Shown here: positions 16,980 through 24,908 of the stretch, piece after piece | How the letters are laid out: each line of letters opens with the position of its first letter | How positions within the stretch are numbered: the first letter of the stretch is position 1 | Origin: DASPUH01 sp964518505 | GTDB lineage: Bacteria; Chloroflexota; Limnocylindria; Limnocylindrales; CSP1-4 | DNA length: 64,000 nucleotides | NCBI GenBank assembly: GCA_964518505.1 | Contig: CAZFGT010000002.1 | Span: 1-64,000 of the forward strand | Direction of reading: 5' to 3' | Program-made: the position numbers and the translations under genes | The notes under the pieces: generated by a model | What the model was told of the DNA's origin: nothing | The model's database searches: none | Seen by the model: the letters and a program-made list of their open reading frames with translations, nothing else

Positions 16980-17182
16980 TGTCGCGTGGCCCCGCGTGGG
17001 TCTCCCTGGTGGTCGGTGCCCTGATCGCGTTGATCGGGCTGTTCTGGATCGGTCAGGGCGTCGGCCTGATCGGCGGTGGCTTCATGAGCGGGAACGGCAT
17101 CTGGGCCGTCATCGGCCTGGTGATGGCCGTCATCGGCGTCCTGCTCGTGATCCGCGCGCTGCGCGTCAGGCAGGCACGCTGA
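16976..17182 (+). CDS. Small two-helix membrane protein
   Basis: A 68-residue protein with two hydrophobic helices (residues 8-26 and 41-60) and a basic tail (RALRVRQAR). Its ATG overlaps the stop of the oxygenase gene. A TAACAC sequence lies 4 nt upstream and could give it a separate leaderless start. The family is not recognised. The 3' end overlaps the convergent ArsC-like gene by 17 nt. Confidence 0.7.
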   Translation: MMSRGPAWVSLVVGALIALIGLFWIGQGVGLIGGGFMSGNGIWAVIGLVMAVIGVLLVIRALRVRQAR

Positions 17183-17534
17183 GCATCGCCAACCAGCGGG
17201 CCTCGTCGGGCCCGACGGCGAAGAGGTCACCCCGCCGGACCAGTGGCAGCGCCAGGAGGCCGGGGTCGCCGAGCAGGCGTTCGAGCAGCTCCTCGTCGGT
17301 CATGCGCAGATACGCCAGGCCAAGCTCCGCGTAACGGCGCCCGCCCGCATCGACCAGCGTGGCCGTCCCCAGCCGCGAGGCGAAGCGGCGCAGCTCGGTC
17401 GGGGCCGGCGGCTTCACGCTCACGTCCACCAGGCTGACGGGGATGCGCCGCTCCTTGAAGAAGCGCAGCGCCTGCTGGGTCGGACGCGAGTCGCGGCGAC
17501 CGAAGATCTGGACCGGGGCGACGGGTGGCGCCAT
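17166..17534 (-). CDS. ArsC/Spx-like protein lacking cysteine
   Basis: This 122-residue protein has the ArsC/Spx/YffB fold pattern: FGRRDSRPTQQALRFFKERRIPVSLVDV at the start, RRYAELGLAYLRMTDEELLERLLGDPGLLALPLVRRGD in the middle, and a C-terminal VGPDEARW element. In true arsenate reductases a catalytic Cys sits in the first loop (often CSTCRKAL); here that loop reads GRRDSRPTQQAL and the whole protein has no Cys. It therefore cannot work as a thiol reductase and may be a binding or regulatory relative. It follows the phosphotriesterase gene by 7 nt. Confidence 0.75.
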   Translation of the reverse strand: MAPPVAPVQIFGRRDSRPTQQALRFFKERRIPVSLVDVSVKPPAPTELRRFASRLGTATLVDAGGRRYAELGLAYLRMTDEELLERLLGDPGLLALPLVRRGDLFAVGPDEARWLAMLSVPA

Positions 17535-17541
17535 CGGCAGC

Positions 17542-18489
17542 TCAGGGCGTCCCGGGCAGGCTGAGCAGCCGCCGCGGGTTGTCGATGGTGATGGTCTGGA
17601 GCGTCGCCGCATCCACGCCGGCCGCCGTCAGCCGGGGCAGGAACGTCTCCTGCAGGTACGTGTAGCCGTGGCCGCCGAACGCGACGAGCTGGCTGTCGTG
17701 GCAGACGTCCTGGCTGAAGAGGAGCTGCGCGGCGTGGCCGCGGGACAGCAGCTCCAGGACCAGGGCGATGACGCGCGGCTCGCCGGCCCGTTCCTGGGGC
17801 GTGAAGCTCATGCCAAGGAAGTCGAATTCCACGCTCGCCCCGCGCCCCATGAGGGCCAGGTAGTGGGCCAGGTCCGGGTATGAGTCGGCGTGGCCGATGA
17901 CCACCCGGCTCGGATCGGCCCCTTCGTCCTCGAAGATGCGCAGCTGGGCCAGACCCACGTCGGACATCACGGCATGGGTCGTGATGGCCAGGCCCGTCCG
18001 ACGTGCCGCGCGGGCCACCGCCCGGTGGATCCGCTCTTCGCGGGCGGTCAACCACGGTTTGTCGGTGCCGATCTCGCCGATGATGCCGGGACGGATGCCC
18101 GTCCCGTCCACGCCCTCGGTCGCTTCGGCCACGAGCCGATCGGCCAGCTCATCCACCGTACGCCGGTCGATGTCGTCGGCCGCCGGGTAGTAGGCGTCGC
18201 GGTACCAGCCGCAGCCCATCACGACGTGCAGGCCGGTCGCCTCGCTCAGGCGGAGCAGGCGGCGCGGATCCCGGCCGATGGCCGGCAGGGTGACATCCAC
18301 GAGACACGTCCCACCCGCATCGCGGAACCGCACCAGCTCGGGCCCGATGACCTCGTCCTCGCCGGTCAGCTGCCAGTAATCCCAGCGCGCGGGGATGTGC
18401 CACAGCACGCAGCGTGTGTGCTCGTGGGGCAGGGTGAAGCCGACTTCGCCCGGCGCGACCGGGCCCCGGACCGTCTGGATGAACGCCAT
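17542..18489 (-). CDS. Phosphotriesterase-family metallohydrolase
   Basis: The 315-residue protein is an amidohydrolase-superfamily enzyme of the phosphotriesterase group. The HEH metal motif is at residues 22-24 (TLPHEHTRC), the bridging residue is a Glu in GEIGTDK rather than carboxylated Lys, His ligands follow in ITTHAVMS and IGHADSY, and the final Asp is in FSQDVCHDS. The Glu form resembles the phosphotriesterase homology protein Php and some lactonases. A TATCCT box 7 nt before the ATG indicates a leaderless start. The amidohydrolase gene lies 19 nt upstream on the same strand. Confidence 0.88.
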   Translation of the reverse strand: MAFIQTVRGPVAPGEVGFTLPHEHTRCVLWHIPARWDYWQLTGEDEVIGPELVRFRDAGGTCLVDVTLPAIGRDPRRLLRLSEATGLHVVMGCGWYRDAYYPAADDIDRRTVDELADRLVAEATEGVDGTGIRPGIIGEIGTDKPWLTAREERIHRAVARAARRTGLAITTHAVMSDVGLAQLRIFEDEGADPSRVVIGHADSYPDLAHYLALMGRGASVEFDFLGMSFTPQERAGEPRVIALVLELLSRGHAAQLLFSQDVCHDSQLVAFGGHGYTYLQETFLPRLTAAGVDAATLQTITIDNPRRLLSLPGTP

Positions 18490-18496
18490 CGCGGCG

Positions 18497-18502
18497 AGGA
18501 TA
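18497..18502 (-). promoter_or_regulatory. -10 box TATCCT, leaderless type
   Basis: On the reverse strand TATCCT ends 7 nt before the ATG at 18489, giving the phosphotriesterase gene its own promoter in addition to read-through. Confidence 0.55.
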
Positions 18503-18508
18503 CGTCGG

Positions 18509-19720
18509 TCAGGCGGTCCCGGCGACGAGGGTCCCCGACTTATAGACCCCGCGGATGCGCTGCCGCAGGTCGGCGAAGGCGAACGGGTCGCCGTCTACCA
18601 CGACGATGTCGGCCCGCTTGCCCGCCTCCAACGAGCCCGCCTCGTCGGCCAGGCCCATCAGCTCGGCGGCCGACCGGGTCGTGGCCAGCAGCACGTCCAC
18701 CGGGGCCATGCCGCCCGCCTCCATCAGGACGAGCTCCTTGAGGTTGGCGCCGTGCGCCGTGACGCCCGAGTCGGTGCCCATGGCCACCTTGACGCCGGCC
18801 TTGACGGCGCGACGGAACGACTCGGTGTGGACTTCCACGACCGAGCGAGCCTTGCGGATCTGGGCTTCCAGGAGGTTCGCCCCGGCCTCGGCGGCCTCGA
18901 TGACGCCGCGGGCCGCCACGAGCGTGGGCACCAGCCACGTGCCGTTCTTGAGCATCAGGTCGATGGCCTCGTCGTCCAGGAAGATGCCGTGCTCGATGCT
19001 GCGGATCCCGGCCCGCACGGCGGCCTTGATGCCCGGCGCGCCCTGGGCGTGGGACATGACGTAGCGCCCGGCCCGCGTCGCCTCCTCCACCAGGACGGCC
19101 AGCTCGGCGTCGCTGAAATGGGCGTGCCGAGGGTCATCGCGCGGCGACAGCACGCCGCCGGTGGTGAAGACCTTGATGACGTCGGCCCCCGCCCGCACCA
19201 GCTCGCGGACGCGGAGGCGCATGGCATCGGGGCTGTCGACCATGCCGGTCGGGAAGCCCGGGTAGGGCAGGTCGCCAAGGTCGTAGCCGGAGATCATCCA
19301 GCCGTCGCCGTGCCCGCCGGTCTGGCTGATCTGGTTGACCGAGATCTGGGTGTGCGGGCCCGCCACGAGGCCGTCGTCCACGGCCTGCTTCATGCCCAGG
19401 TCCATGAAACCCGCGTCGCGCACGGTCGTGATGCCCGTCTCGAGCGTGGCTCGCATGTTGCCGATGGCGCTGTAGAAGTGGTACGAGAACGGACGCTGCA
19501 GCGCCACGAGGGTGTCCAGATCCTCCGGTCCGAAGGCCAGGTGGACGTGGCAGTCGAAGAGCCCCGGCAGCAGGGTCAGCCCGGTCACGTCGACCCGCGT
19601 GTCGCCGTCCAGGCGCGGCCCCACGTCGACGATCCGCCCGTCCTGCACGGCCACGTCGGCCGTCCGCAGGGCCGTCGTGCCGTCGAAGACCCGGCCTCCA
19701 GCAAAGACCGCGCGCGTCAT
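18509..19720 (-). CDS. Amidohydrolase (imidazolonepropionase/prolidase-like)
   Basis: A 403-residue metal-dependent hydrolase. The first metal motif HVHL is at residues 58-61 after LLPGLFDC, the likely carboxylated Lys is in VIKVFTTGG, His ligands are in YVMSHAQG and SIEHGIF, and the Asp is in VAMGTDSGVTAHG. The closing segment GSLEAGKRADIVVVDGDP is typical of the family. Relatives cleave Xaa-Pro dipeptides or cyclic amides; the substrate is unknown. The ATG overlaps the stop of the MobA-like gene by 4 nt, so the two are co-translated. Confidence 0.9.
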   Translation of the reverse strand: MTRAVFAGGRVFDGTTALRTADVAVQDGRIVDVGPRLDGDTRVDVTGLTLLPGLFDCHVHLAFGPEDLDTLVALQRPFSYHFYSAIGNMRATLETGITTVRDAGFMDLGMKQAVDDGLVAGPHTQISVNQISQTGGHGDGWMISGYDLGDLPYPGFPTGMVDSPDAMRLRVRELVRAGADVIKVFTTGGVLSPRDDPRHAHFSDAELAVLVEEATRAGRYVMSHAQGAPGIKAAVRAGIRSIEHGIFLDDEAIDLMLKNGTWLVPTLVAARGVIEAAEAGANLLEAQIRKARSVVEVHTESFRRAVKAGVKVAMGTDSGVTAHGANLKELVLMEAGGMAPVDVLLATTRSAAELMGLADEAGSLEAGKRADIVVVDGDPFAFADLRQRIRGVYKSGTLVAGTA

Positions 19721-20364
19721 GTCGCCTCCTGGTGTGCACGTGTCACAGCCCGAGCGATGTCGGCGGGCTCATCGATGTCATCTCGCCACGCACCCTCGGG
19801 GTCCCATGTGCGCCAGACGACCTCCTCCACGATAGACGGACGCAGGGTCCGCAGCACGCCGCGCAGGCTGCGATCCGGTCCAGCCAACCGCTCGCGGACG
19901 AGCGGACCCGCTGCCCTCGTGCGGACGGCGCACGGGAGCGGGCGCCAGTCGTCGCCGTCGACGAGGACCGCTGCATCGGCGTCGTCGAGCGCGCGCAGGA
20001 GGGCCCGCAGCAGGGGTGCCTGAAGTGACGGCGCATCGCCAGGCACGACGAGCAGGCGGTGGTCGCCCGCCGGGCCGATGACTTCGAGCGCCGCGCCCAG
20101 GCCGGCCAGCGGCCCCAGGTCGCCGGAGCTGTCCCGGACGAGCTCGATGGGCCGGCCCAGATCGGGCAGGACCGGCTGCGGGGCGTCGTGTGCCAGCGAC
20201 ACCATCACGCGCCCGGTCACGCCGGCGACGGCGGCGAGGGCGTGGTGCAGCACGGGCCGGCCGGCCAGTTCGACCGCCAGCTTGTCGGCGCCGAAGCGGC
20301 TGGCGCGCCCGCCGGCCAGCACCAGCCCGACGATCTCCGTCTCAGCTCGGCCGACCGCATCCAT
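19717..20364 (-). CDS. mobA: MobA-like nucleotidyltransferase (molybdenum cofactor guanylyltransferase family)
   Basis: The 215-residue protein has the nucleotide-binding signature LVLAGGRASRFGADK (residues 15-28) and the later VVPGDAPSLQAPLL acidic motif that binds magnesium. This is the pattern of MobA, which joins GMP to molybdopterin, and of the related MocA. A formate dehydrogenase accessory gene (fdhD) 3 kb away supports a molybdenum role, although no molybdoenzyme is in the window. A TACGCT box 8 nt before the ATG suggests a leaderless start. Confidence 0.82.
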   Translation of the reverse strand: MDAVGRAETEIVGLVLAGGRASRFGADKLAVELAGRPVLHHALAAVAGVTGRVMVSLAHDAPQPVLPDLGRPIELVRDSSGDLGPLAGLGAALEVIGPAGDHRLLVVPGDAPSLQAPLLRALLRALDDADAAVLVDGDDWRPLPCAVRTRAAGPLVRERLAGPDRSLRGVLRTLRPSIVEEVVWRTWDPEGAWRDDIDEPADIARAVTRAHQEAT

Positions 20365-20372
20365 CGCGGGCC

Positions 20373-20378
20373 AGCGTA
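20373..20378 (-). promoter_or_regulatory. -10 box TACGCT, leaderless type
   Basis: On the reverse strand TACGCT ends 8 nt before the ATG at 20364. Confidence 0.5.
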
Positions 20379-20396
20379 GCGCGCCGCCTGGTGGCG

Positions 20397-20771
20397 TCAC
20401 AGCAGCGCGAGGCGGTCGAGCGGGAACGGCGGTTGGGCCAGCGGCTTGACCGCCAGGCGCAGCAGAAGCAGCGGGTTGTCGTCGCCCGCCGAGCGGTTGG
20501 CGTGCAGCACGCCGCACCCCAGGCAGCGGTGGATGAGGACCCACTCGCCGTCGCCGCGGACGGTGATGGCGATCGGTTCCATGGAGGCGTTGCAGCCCGA
20601 CGCCCGGTCGCCGGGCACGTCGTCGACGTGCCGGCTGAACAGGCAGCCGGGGCAATGGTTGCGGTGGGCCGTGCCCGGCGCGTCGAGCGGCACGTCCAGA
20701 TAGCAATGGCTGCAACGGAACGTGGCATCGCGCTCGTGGCGCTCGGGCCGACGGGTGGCGTGGCGGTCCAA
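20397..20771 (-). CDS. RNHCP-domain protein
   Basis: This 124-residue protein carries the signature that names the RNHCP family, in GTAHRNHCPGCLFSRHVDD, with additional Cys pairs FRCSHC and HRCLGCG that should bind zinc. The role of the family is unknown; the zinc knuckles suggest nucleic acid or protein binding. The start is a TTG with a GGAG ribosome site about 6 nt upstream. It sits upstream of the mobA-like gene on the same strand, 32 nt away. Confidence 0.88.
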   Translation of the reverse strand: MDRHATRRPERHERDATFRCSHCYLDVPLDAPGTAHRNHCPGCLFSRHVDDVPGDRASGCNASMEPIAITVRGDGEWVLIHRCLGCGVLHANRSAGDDNPLLLLRLAVKPLAQPPFPLDRLALL

Positions 20772-20835
20772 GGGAAGCTCCGGGGAGATGGGTGACGCCC
20801 GATCCCGTCGTCACGCGGCTCCCGGGAATCAACGG

Positions 20836-20857
20836 AGCCGTCCCCGGCGGGACGGCT
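20836..20857. terminator. Perfect 9-bp hairpin in intergenic DNA
   Basis: AGCCGTCCC and GGGACGGCT pair perfectly around a CGGC loop. There is no T-tract and no gene directly upstream on the plus strand, so the role as a terminator is uncertain. Confidence 0.3.
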
Positions 20858-21310
20858 CACACAGGACCCTCGCTGGTGTCAGCGGGTCAGGCGGCGCGCC
20901 TCCGGAGGCGTGACGACGATGAGACGTACCCGGCGGCAGTCATCGGTCTCCTCCTTCCCGGCCCTGCGCAACACTCGCGGCGGCGCTCGGACCGTGCGGA
21001 AGGATGGCGCATGTCCGCGAGCGCGTCAACCGCGCCGCGGGCCGCCGATGTCCGCCGCCGGCCAACCAGCCTCCCCGGCCTCCCGCTCCCGGCCCCCGGC
21101 CCTCCAGCCGCGGCCCCCCGGCCCGTTTGCAGCCAGCGGCGACACCGACGGAGCAACTGGCCTGCAGGCCCCGATTCGGGCCGTTCCTACGTCATTCCTT
21201 GCATCACGCGACCAGAACGACGGACGTGGGCCGTCTCCTCCGTCACTGCGACCGCTGCGTGCAAAGGACGCGCCCGAGGGGCCTCTGGTGGACTGCGCCT
21301 TGAGGCCTCG

Positions 21311-21365
21311 GCGCGGCTGGGACGTGCCCGCCGGGTGCCTGGCCCGGCGCTCACCGACGTTGCAT
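21311..21365 (+). repeat. 55-bp direct repeat, left copy (contig end)
   Basis: These 55 bases, ending exactly at the N run, are identical to the first 55 bases after the run. The match begins and ends exactly at the contig ends. Confidence 0.95.
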
Positions 21366-21465
21366 NNNNNNNNNNNNNNNNNNNNNNNNNNNNNNNNNNN
21401 NNNNNNNNNNNNNNNNNNNNNNNNNNNNNNNNNNNNNNNNNNNNNNNNNNNNNNNNNNNNNNNNN
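21366..21465. other. Assembly gap of 100 N
   Basis: The run has exactly 100 N, the common placeholder for a gap of unknown size. The identical 55-bp flanks suggest that the true gap may be zero or negative. Confidence 0.97.
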
Positions 21466-21520
21466 GCGCGGCTGGGACGTGCCCGCCGGGTGCCTGGCCC
21501 GGCGCTCACCGACGTTGCAT
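21466..21520 (+). repeat. 55-bp direct repeat, right copy (contig start)
   Basis: Identical to 21311-21365 and starting at the first base after the N run. Confidence 0.95.
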
Positions 21521-21710
21521 GCCGTGACGCATCGGACAGAGCTGCAGGCCGGATCAGGTAGCTCAGCAGTCGGGCGTTGCGCCGGCTGAAGCGGATGGAG
21601 CCGGAGCTCGGCCTGGTCGGTCAGATGGATCGTGCGGTGCAAACCGCGCGTGCCATGGGGGCGCTGCAGCGGCCGGCGCTCGGCGGCCCGCGCTCGGCGC
21701 CCGTACCGGG

Positions 21711-22649
21711 TCAGCCGCGCTCGAGGAGCGGCTTGACCTCCGTGACGAAGCGTGTCATGGACTCCTCGTCGTACATGGCCGGCACGCCGGCGATGAGGTG
21801 GCGGTAGCCCAGCTCCAGGTATGGCGCTAGGCGGTCGGCGACGTCCTCGGGCGTGCCAACGGGCTGGTCGGCCCAGAGGCGGTCGATCTCGTTCCGCTCG
21901 AACGCCTCACGGAAAAGACGGTGCGCCTCCTGGCGGTCGTCGCGGATGAAGACCGTCCCGATGCCCGTCGTGCGCTCGATCTCCCGCTCGTCCCGCCCCA
22001 CGGTCTCGCAGTGCTGGCGCAGGATCGCGTCCTTCTTGCGGATCGCGGCCACACCGCCACCGATGTTGCACATGTCGGCGTACCGTGCGACGAGCTTGAG
22101 GGTCACCTTCTCGCCGCCGCCCCCGACGCAGATCGGCAGGTGCGGCTGGATCGGCCCGGGCACGTTGCGGACGTGGTCGGTGCGGTAATGCGGTCCGGCC
22201 GCGCTCGGTTCGGTGCCGTCGAGCATGCCGCGCATCACCGGCAGCGCCTCACCCAGCCAGCGCAGGCGCTCGGGCGGTCCGTCGCCGAATTCGAAGCCGA
22301 AGTCGTGGGCCTCCTGCTCGAACCAAGCGGCCCCGATGCCCAGGATCGCGCGCCCGTTGGAGATGTGATCCAGGGTCGTGGCCATCTTGGCCACCAGCGC
22401 CGGCTCGCGATACGGGTTGGCGCCCACCATCAGGCCGATGCGGACGCGCTGCGTCGCCTGCGCCCAGGCCGTGATGGTCAGCCAGCCTTCGTAGTTGGGC
22501 CCATGCGGGTCGCCGATGATGGGATAGAGGTGGTCCCAGGTCCAGAGGGTGTCGTAACCCAGTCGGTCGGCCCGGATGCCGGCCTCCAGGAGGGCCCGCC
22601 AGTCGGTGTATTGGTTCCAGCACAGGGCACCGATCTTGATATCACTCAT
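21711..22649 (-). CDS. LLM-class F420-dependent oxidoreductase
   Basis: A 312-residue TIM-barrel flavin/F420 enzyme of the luciferase-like family. Recognisable parts are DTLWTWDHLYPI near residue 33, RIGLMVGANPYREPALVAKM, GRAILGIGAAWFEQEAHDFG, and the C-terminal VGTPEDVADRLAPYLELGYRHLI. The segment LPICVGGGGEKVTLKLVARYADMCN is typical of the F420 subgroup. The substrate is unknown. TAGACT 6 nt before the ATG marks a leaderless start. It is divergent from the SGNH lipoprotein gene. Confidence 0.9.
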   Translation of the reverse strand: MSDIKIGALCWNQYTDWRALLEAGIRADRLGYDTLWTWDHLYPIIGDPHGPNYEGWLTITAWAQATQRVRIGLMVGANPYREPALVAKMATTLDHISNGRAILGIGAAWFEQEAHDFGFEFGDGPPERLRWLGEALPVMRGMLDGTEPSAAGPHYRTDHVRNVPGPIQPHLPICVGGGGEKVTLKLVARYADMCNIGGGVAAIRKKDAILRQHCETVGRDEREIERTTGIGTVFIRDDRQEAHRLFREAFERNEIDRLWADQPVGTPEDVADRLAPYLELGYRHLIAGVPAMYDEESMTRFVTEVKPLLERG

Positions 22650-22655
22650 GGGCCG

Positions 22656-22661
22656 AGTCTA
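22656..22661 (-). promoter_or_regulatory. -10 box TAGACT, leaderless type
   Basis: On the reverse strand TAGACT ends 6 nt before the ATG at 22649, identical to the box before the NTF2-like gene at 8124. Confidence 0.6.
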
Positions 22662-22773
22662 GGGCGTTTGCCGGATCGACCCGGGCCAGCGTACTGGGCT
22701 CACGCGGCCGTACTGTCCGCCGCAAGACCTCCGTACCGGAGGCGAACCGGGCGGCCACGCGCACGATGCCGGC

Positions 22774-23565
22774 GTGCACCGTCCCTGGTTCCGCGCGGCG
22801 TCCGTGGCGCTGGTCGTCGTCCTCAGCGCGGTCGTCGCCGGCTGCTCGGCAGGCCATGATGCGTGCGGCGGCGGCTCGGTCTGCACGCGTGTGCTGTTCA
22901 TCGGCAACAGCTACACGTACACCAACGACCTGCCGGGCACGTTCGTCCAGCTGGCGCAGGCGGGCGGGCATCCCGTCGCCACCGACAGCATCACCGAGGG
23001 TGGCGCGACGCTCGCCGACGCGAACACGTCCGACGCCACAGCGCGCAAGCTGGGCGCTGCGTCGTGGGGCTTCGTGGTGCTGCAGGAGCAGAGCGAGATC
23101 CCGTCCGTGGCGTCGTCCCGCGACCAGGTGATGTACCCCGCGGCGCGCTCGCTGGTGGCGCGCATCAAGGCCATCGGCGCCACACCGGTGTTCTTCATGA
23201 CCTGGGCCCACCAGGCCGGCTGGCCGGAGAACGGCCTGCCCGACTACCTCTCCATGCAGCGCCAGATCGATGCGGCCTACGTCACGATCGCCCAGCAGCT
23301 GGCCGTGCCAGAGGCACCCGTCGGCTACGCCTGGTCCGCCGTGACCCGGGCTGATCCAGGGATGGCGCTGTGGTCGGACGACGGCAGCCATCCGACAGCG
23401 GCCGGTACGTACCTGGCCGCATGCGTGTTCTTCGCCACGATCTTCAACCAGAGTCCGACCGGCATCGCCTGGACCGACGGCCTCTCCAGCCAGGACGCGA
23501 GCCTGTTGCAGGCCGCGGCCACCACCGCGGTCGAGAAGCCCGCCCAGGCCTGGCTCTCGCCCTAG
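22774..23565 (+). CDS. SGNH-hydrolase-like lipoprotein
   Basis: The 263-residue protein has a lipoprotein signal with lipobox VVAGC (Cys about residue 24). The mature part begins with RVLFIGNSYTYTNDLP, in which Ser acts as the SGNH nucleophile in a GNS rather than GDS motif, and ends with DDGSHPTAAGTYLAA, which supplies the catalytic Asp-x-x-His. The fold and ends match SGNH/GDSL esterases, here anchored outside the membrane. The GTG is preceded at 6 nt by CACGAT, a weaker -10 variant. The stop codon shares a CTAG with the convergent fdhD stop. Confidence 0.82.
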   Translation: MHRPWFRAASVALVVVLSAVVAGCSAGHDACGGGSVCTRVLFIGNSYTYTNDLPGTFVQLAQAGGHPVATDSITEGGATLADANTSDATARKLGAASWGFVVLQEQSEIPSVASSRDQVMYPAARSLVARIKAIGATPVFFMTWAHQAGWPENGLPDYLSMQRQIDAAYVTIAQQLAVPEAPVGYAWSAVTRADPGMALWSDDGSHPTAAGTYLAACVFFATIFNQSPTGIAWTDGLSSQDASLLQAAATTAVEKPAQAWLSP

Positions 23566-24419
23566 GCGACGATCCGCTCGGCTCCGGCGTAGACGTTGAA
23601 GTGGTCACCGCGCAGGAAGCCCACCAGCGTCAAACCGAAGGTGTGAGCGACGTGGACGGCCAGGCTCGACGGCGCCGAGACGGCGGCCATGAGCGGCAGG
23701 CCGGCCGCGACCGCCTTGTGGGCCAGCTCGAATGACGCCCGCCCGCTGACCATCAGGGCCCGGTCGCGCAGGGGCAGGGTATCGCCCAGGAGCGCCCCGC
23801 CGATGAGCTTGTCCACCGCGTTGTGACGGCCCACGTCCTCCCGGATCCGCTCGAGCCGGCCCGCCCGATCGAACAGGCCGGCCGCGTGGAGGCCCCCGGT
23901 CAGCTCGAACGTCGCCTGCGCCTCGCGCAGCGCCGGGGCCATGGCCACGATCGCGGAGGGCGTGAACGTGGGACCGGGCGGCAACGGCGGCAGGTCATCG
24001 CGGAGCGCATCGAGCGCGGCGGCGCCGCAGATGCCGCAGGCGCTGCTGGCGACCAGGTTGCGCTGCCAGCCCACCCGGTCGTCGGCGTGCGGGGTCGTCA
24101 GGTCGATCTCGACCAGGTTCTCCGCTTCCGGCAGCTCCCGCAAGGGGAAGGGCACCGGATCCCGCGGCCGACCCGATGCGGCCACCGCGGTGCGGCGGAT
24201 GTCGGCCGCCGAGCGGATGACGCCCTCGACGAAGAGGAGTCCGAGCACCAGCTCGAGGTCGTGCCCGGGGGTGCGCATGATGACTGCGAAGGGCCGGCCG
24301 TCCAGGACCACCTGGAGGGGCTCCTCGGCGGCGACAACGTCATCCTGGGTCGTCGCTTCGCCACCCGACCAGCGGATGACGCGGGCTGGTCGATGCGGCT
24401 CGGGTCCCCGGTCGTCCAT
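23562..24419 (-). CDS. fdhD: Formate dehydrogenase accessory sulfurtransferase FdhD
   Basis: This 285-residue protein is FdhD, which carries sulfur from the IscS desulfurase to the molybdenum cofactor of formate dehydrogenase. The essential CxxC is present as C128-GI-C131 in SSACGICG. Other family marks are EEPLQVVLDGRPFAVIMRTPG, LVLGLLFVEGVI, REDVGRHNAVDKLIGG and VSGRASFELAHKA. No formate dehydrogenase gene is in the window, but a MobA-like gene is 3 kb away. A short unknown gene lies 30 nt upstream on the same strand. Confidence 0.95.
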   Translation of the reverse strand: MDDRGPEPHRPARVIRWSGGEATTQDDVVAAEEPLQVVLDGRPFAVIMRTPGHDLELVLGLLFVEGVIRSAADIRRTAVAASGRPRDPVPFPLRELPEAENLVEIDLTTPHADDRVGWQRNLVASSACGICGAAALDALRDDLPPLPPGPTFTPSAIVAMAPALREAQATFELTGGLHAAGLFDRAGRLERIREDVGRHNAVDKLIGGALLGDTLPLRDRALMVSGRASFELAHKAVAAGLPLMAAVSAPSSLAVHVAHTFGLTLVGFLRGDHFNVYAGAERIVA

Positions 24420-24449
24420 CAGCGGTCGGCGCCGGGCGGCCGGGCCTTC

Positions 24450-24767
24450 CTAGGCGCTTGCGCGGGGCCGGCCTCGGCGCGTGCGGCGCTCGGGGGTCAT
24501 CAGCCCGACCACGAAGCCCTTCTCGTGCTTGCGGACCGCGACCTCGACGCCGAGCGTCGACGCGGTTCGCAAGAGCCGCTGCCGCACGGTGGGGGCCTTG
24601 TCACCGGGACCCAGGGCGACTTCGAAGACGTCCTCTGGACCGGCCAGCTTGCGGATGAGGCGCGCGTACATCCGCTCTTCGCGTTCGCGGGGCGTGAGGG
24701 TCTTGCGGACGGCGGTGCGCTGTGGCCGGTCGATCAGGGCTCGATCGACCCGACGGATCTTGACCAT
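24450..24767 (-). CDS. Small basic protein of unknown function
   Basis: A 105-residue, strongly basic, cytoplasmic protein that I do not recognise. It has a charged helix (TLTPREREERMYARLIRKLA), a middle segment with VFEVALGPGDKAPTVRQRLLRTASTLGVEVAV, and an Arg-rich tail (ERRTRRGRPRASA). The tail suggests nucleic acid contact. It is followed after 30 nt by fdhD and is probably in the same transcript. No clear ribosome site precedes the ATG. Confidence 0.6.
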   Translation of the reverse strand: MVKIRRVDRALIDRPQRTAVRKTLTPREREERMYARLIRKLAGPEDVFEVALGPGDKAPTVRQRLLRTASTLGVEVAVRKHEKGFVVGLMTPERRTRRGRPRASA

Positions 24768-24908
24768 GAGGGAGTGGCGCCTCCATAGGGGCTGGCCGCC
24801 GGTGCGGCGTGGACCAGGGGACGATACGGCCCCCGACCGATGGCGGCAAGTCGGCTACGCTCGGCGGGGGCGACAGGGCGACCGTCGGACGCCATCACGG
24901 GAGGCGAG

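Larger units (their letters stand above)
20772..21710. other. Gene-poor region containing a scaffold join
   Basis: No gene is supported in this 939-bp stretch. Open frames on both strands have proline/arginine-rich low-complexity content and no family signature. It contains a hairpin at 20836, a palindrome CCTCCGGAGG near 20900, and the 100-N gap with its duplicated flanks. Confidence 0.6.
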
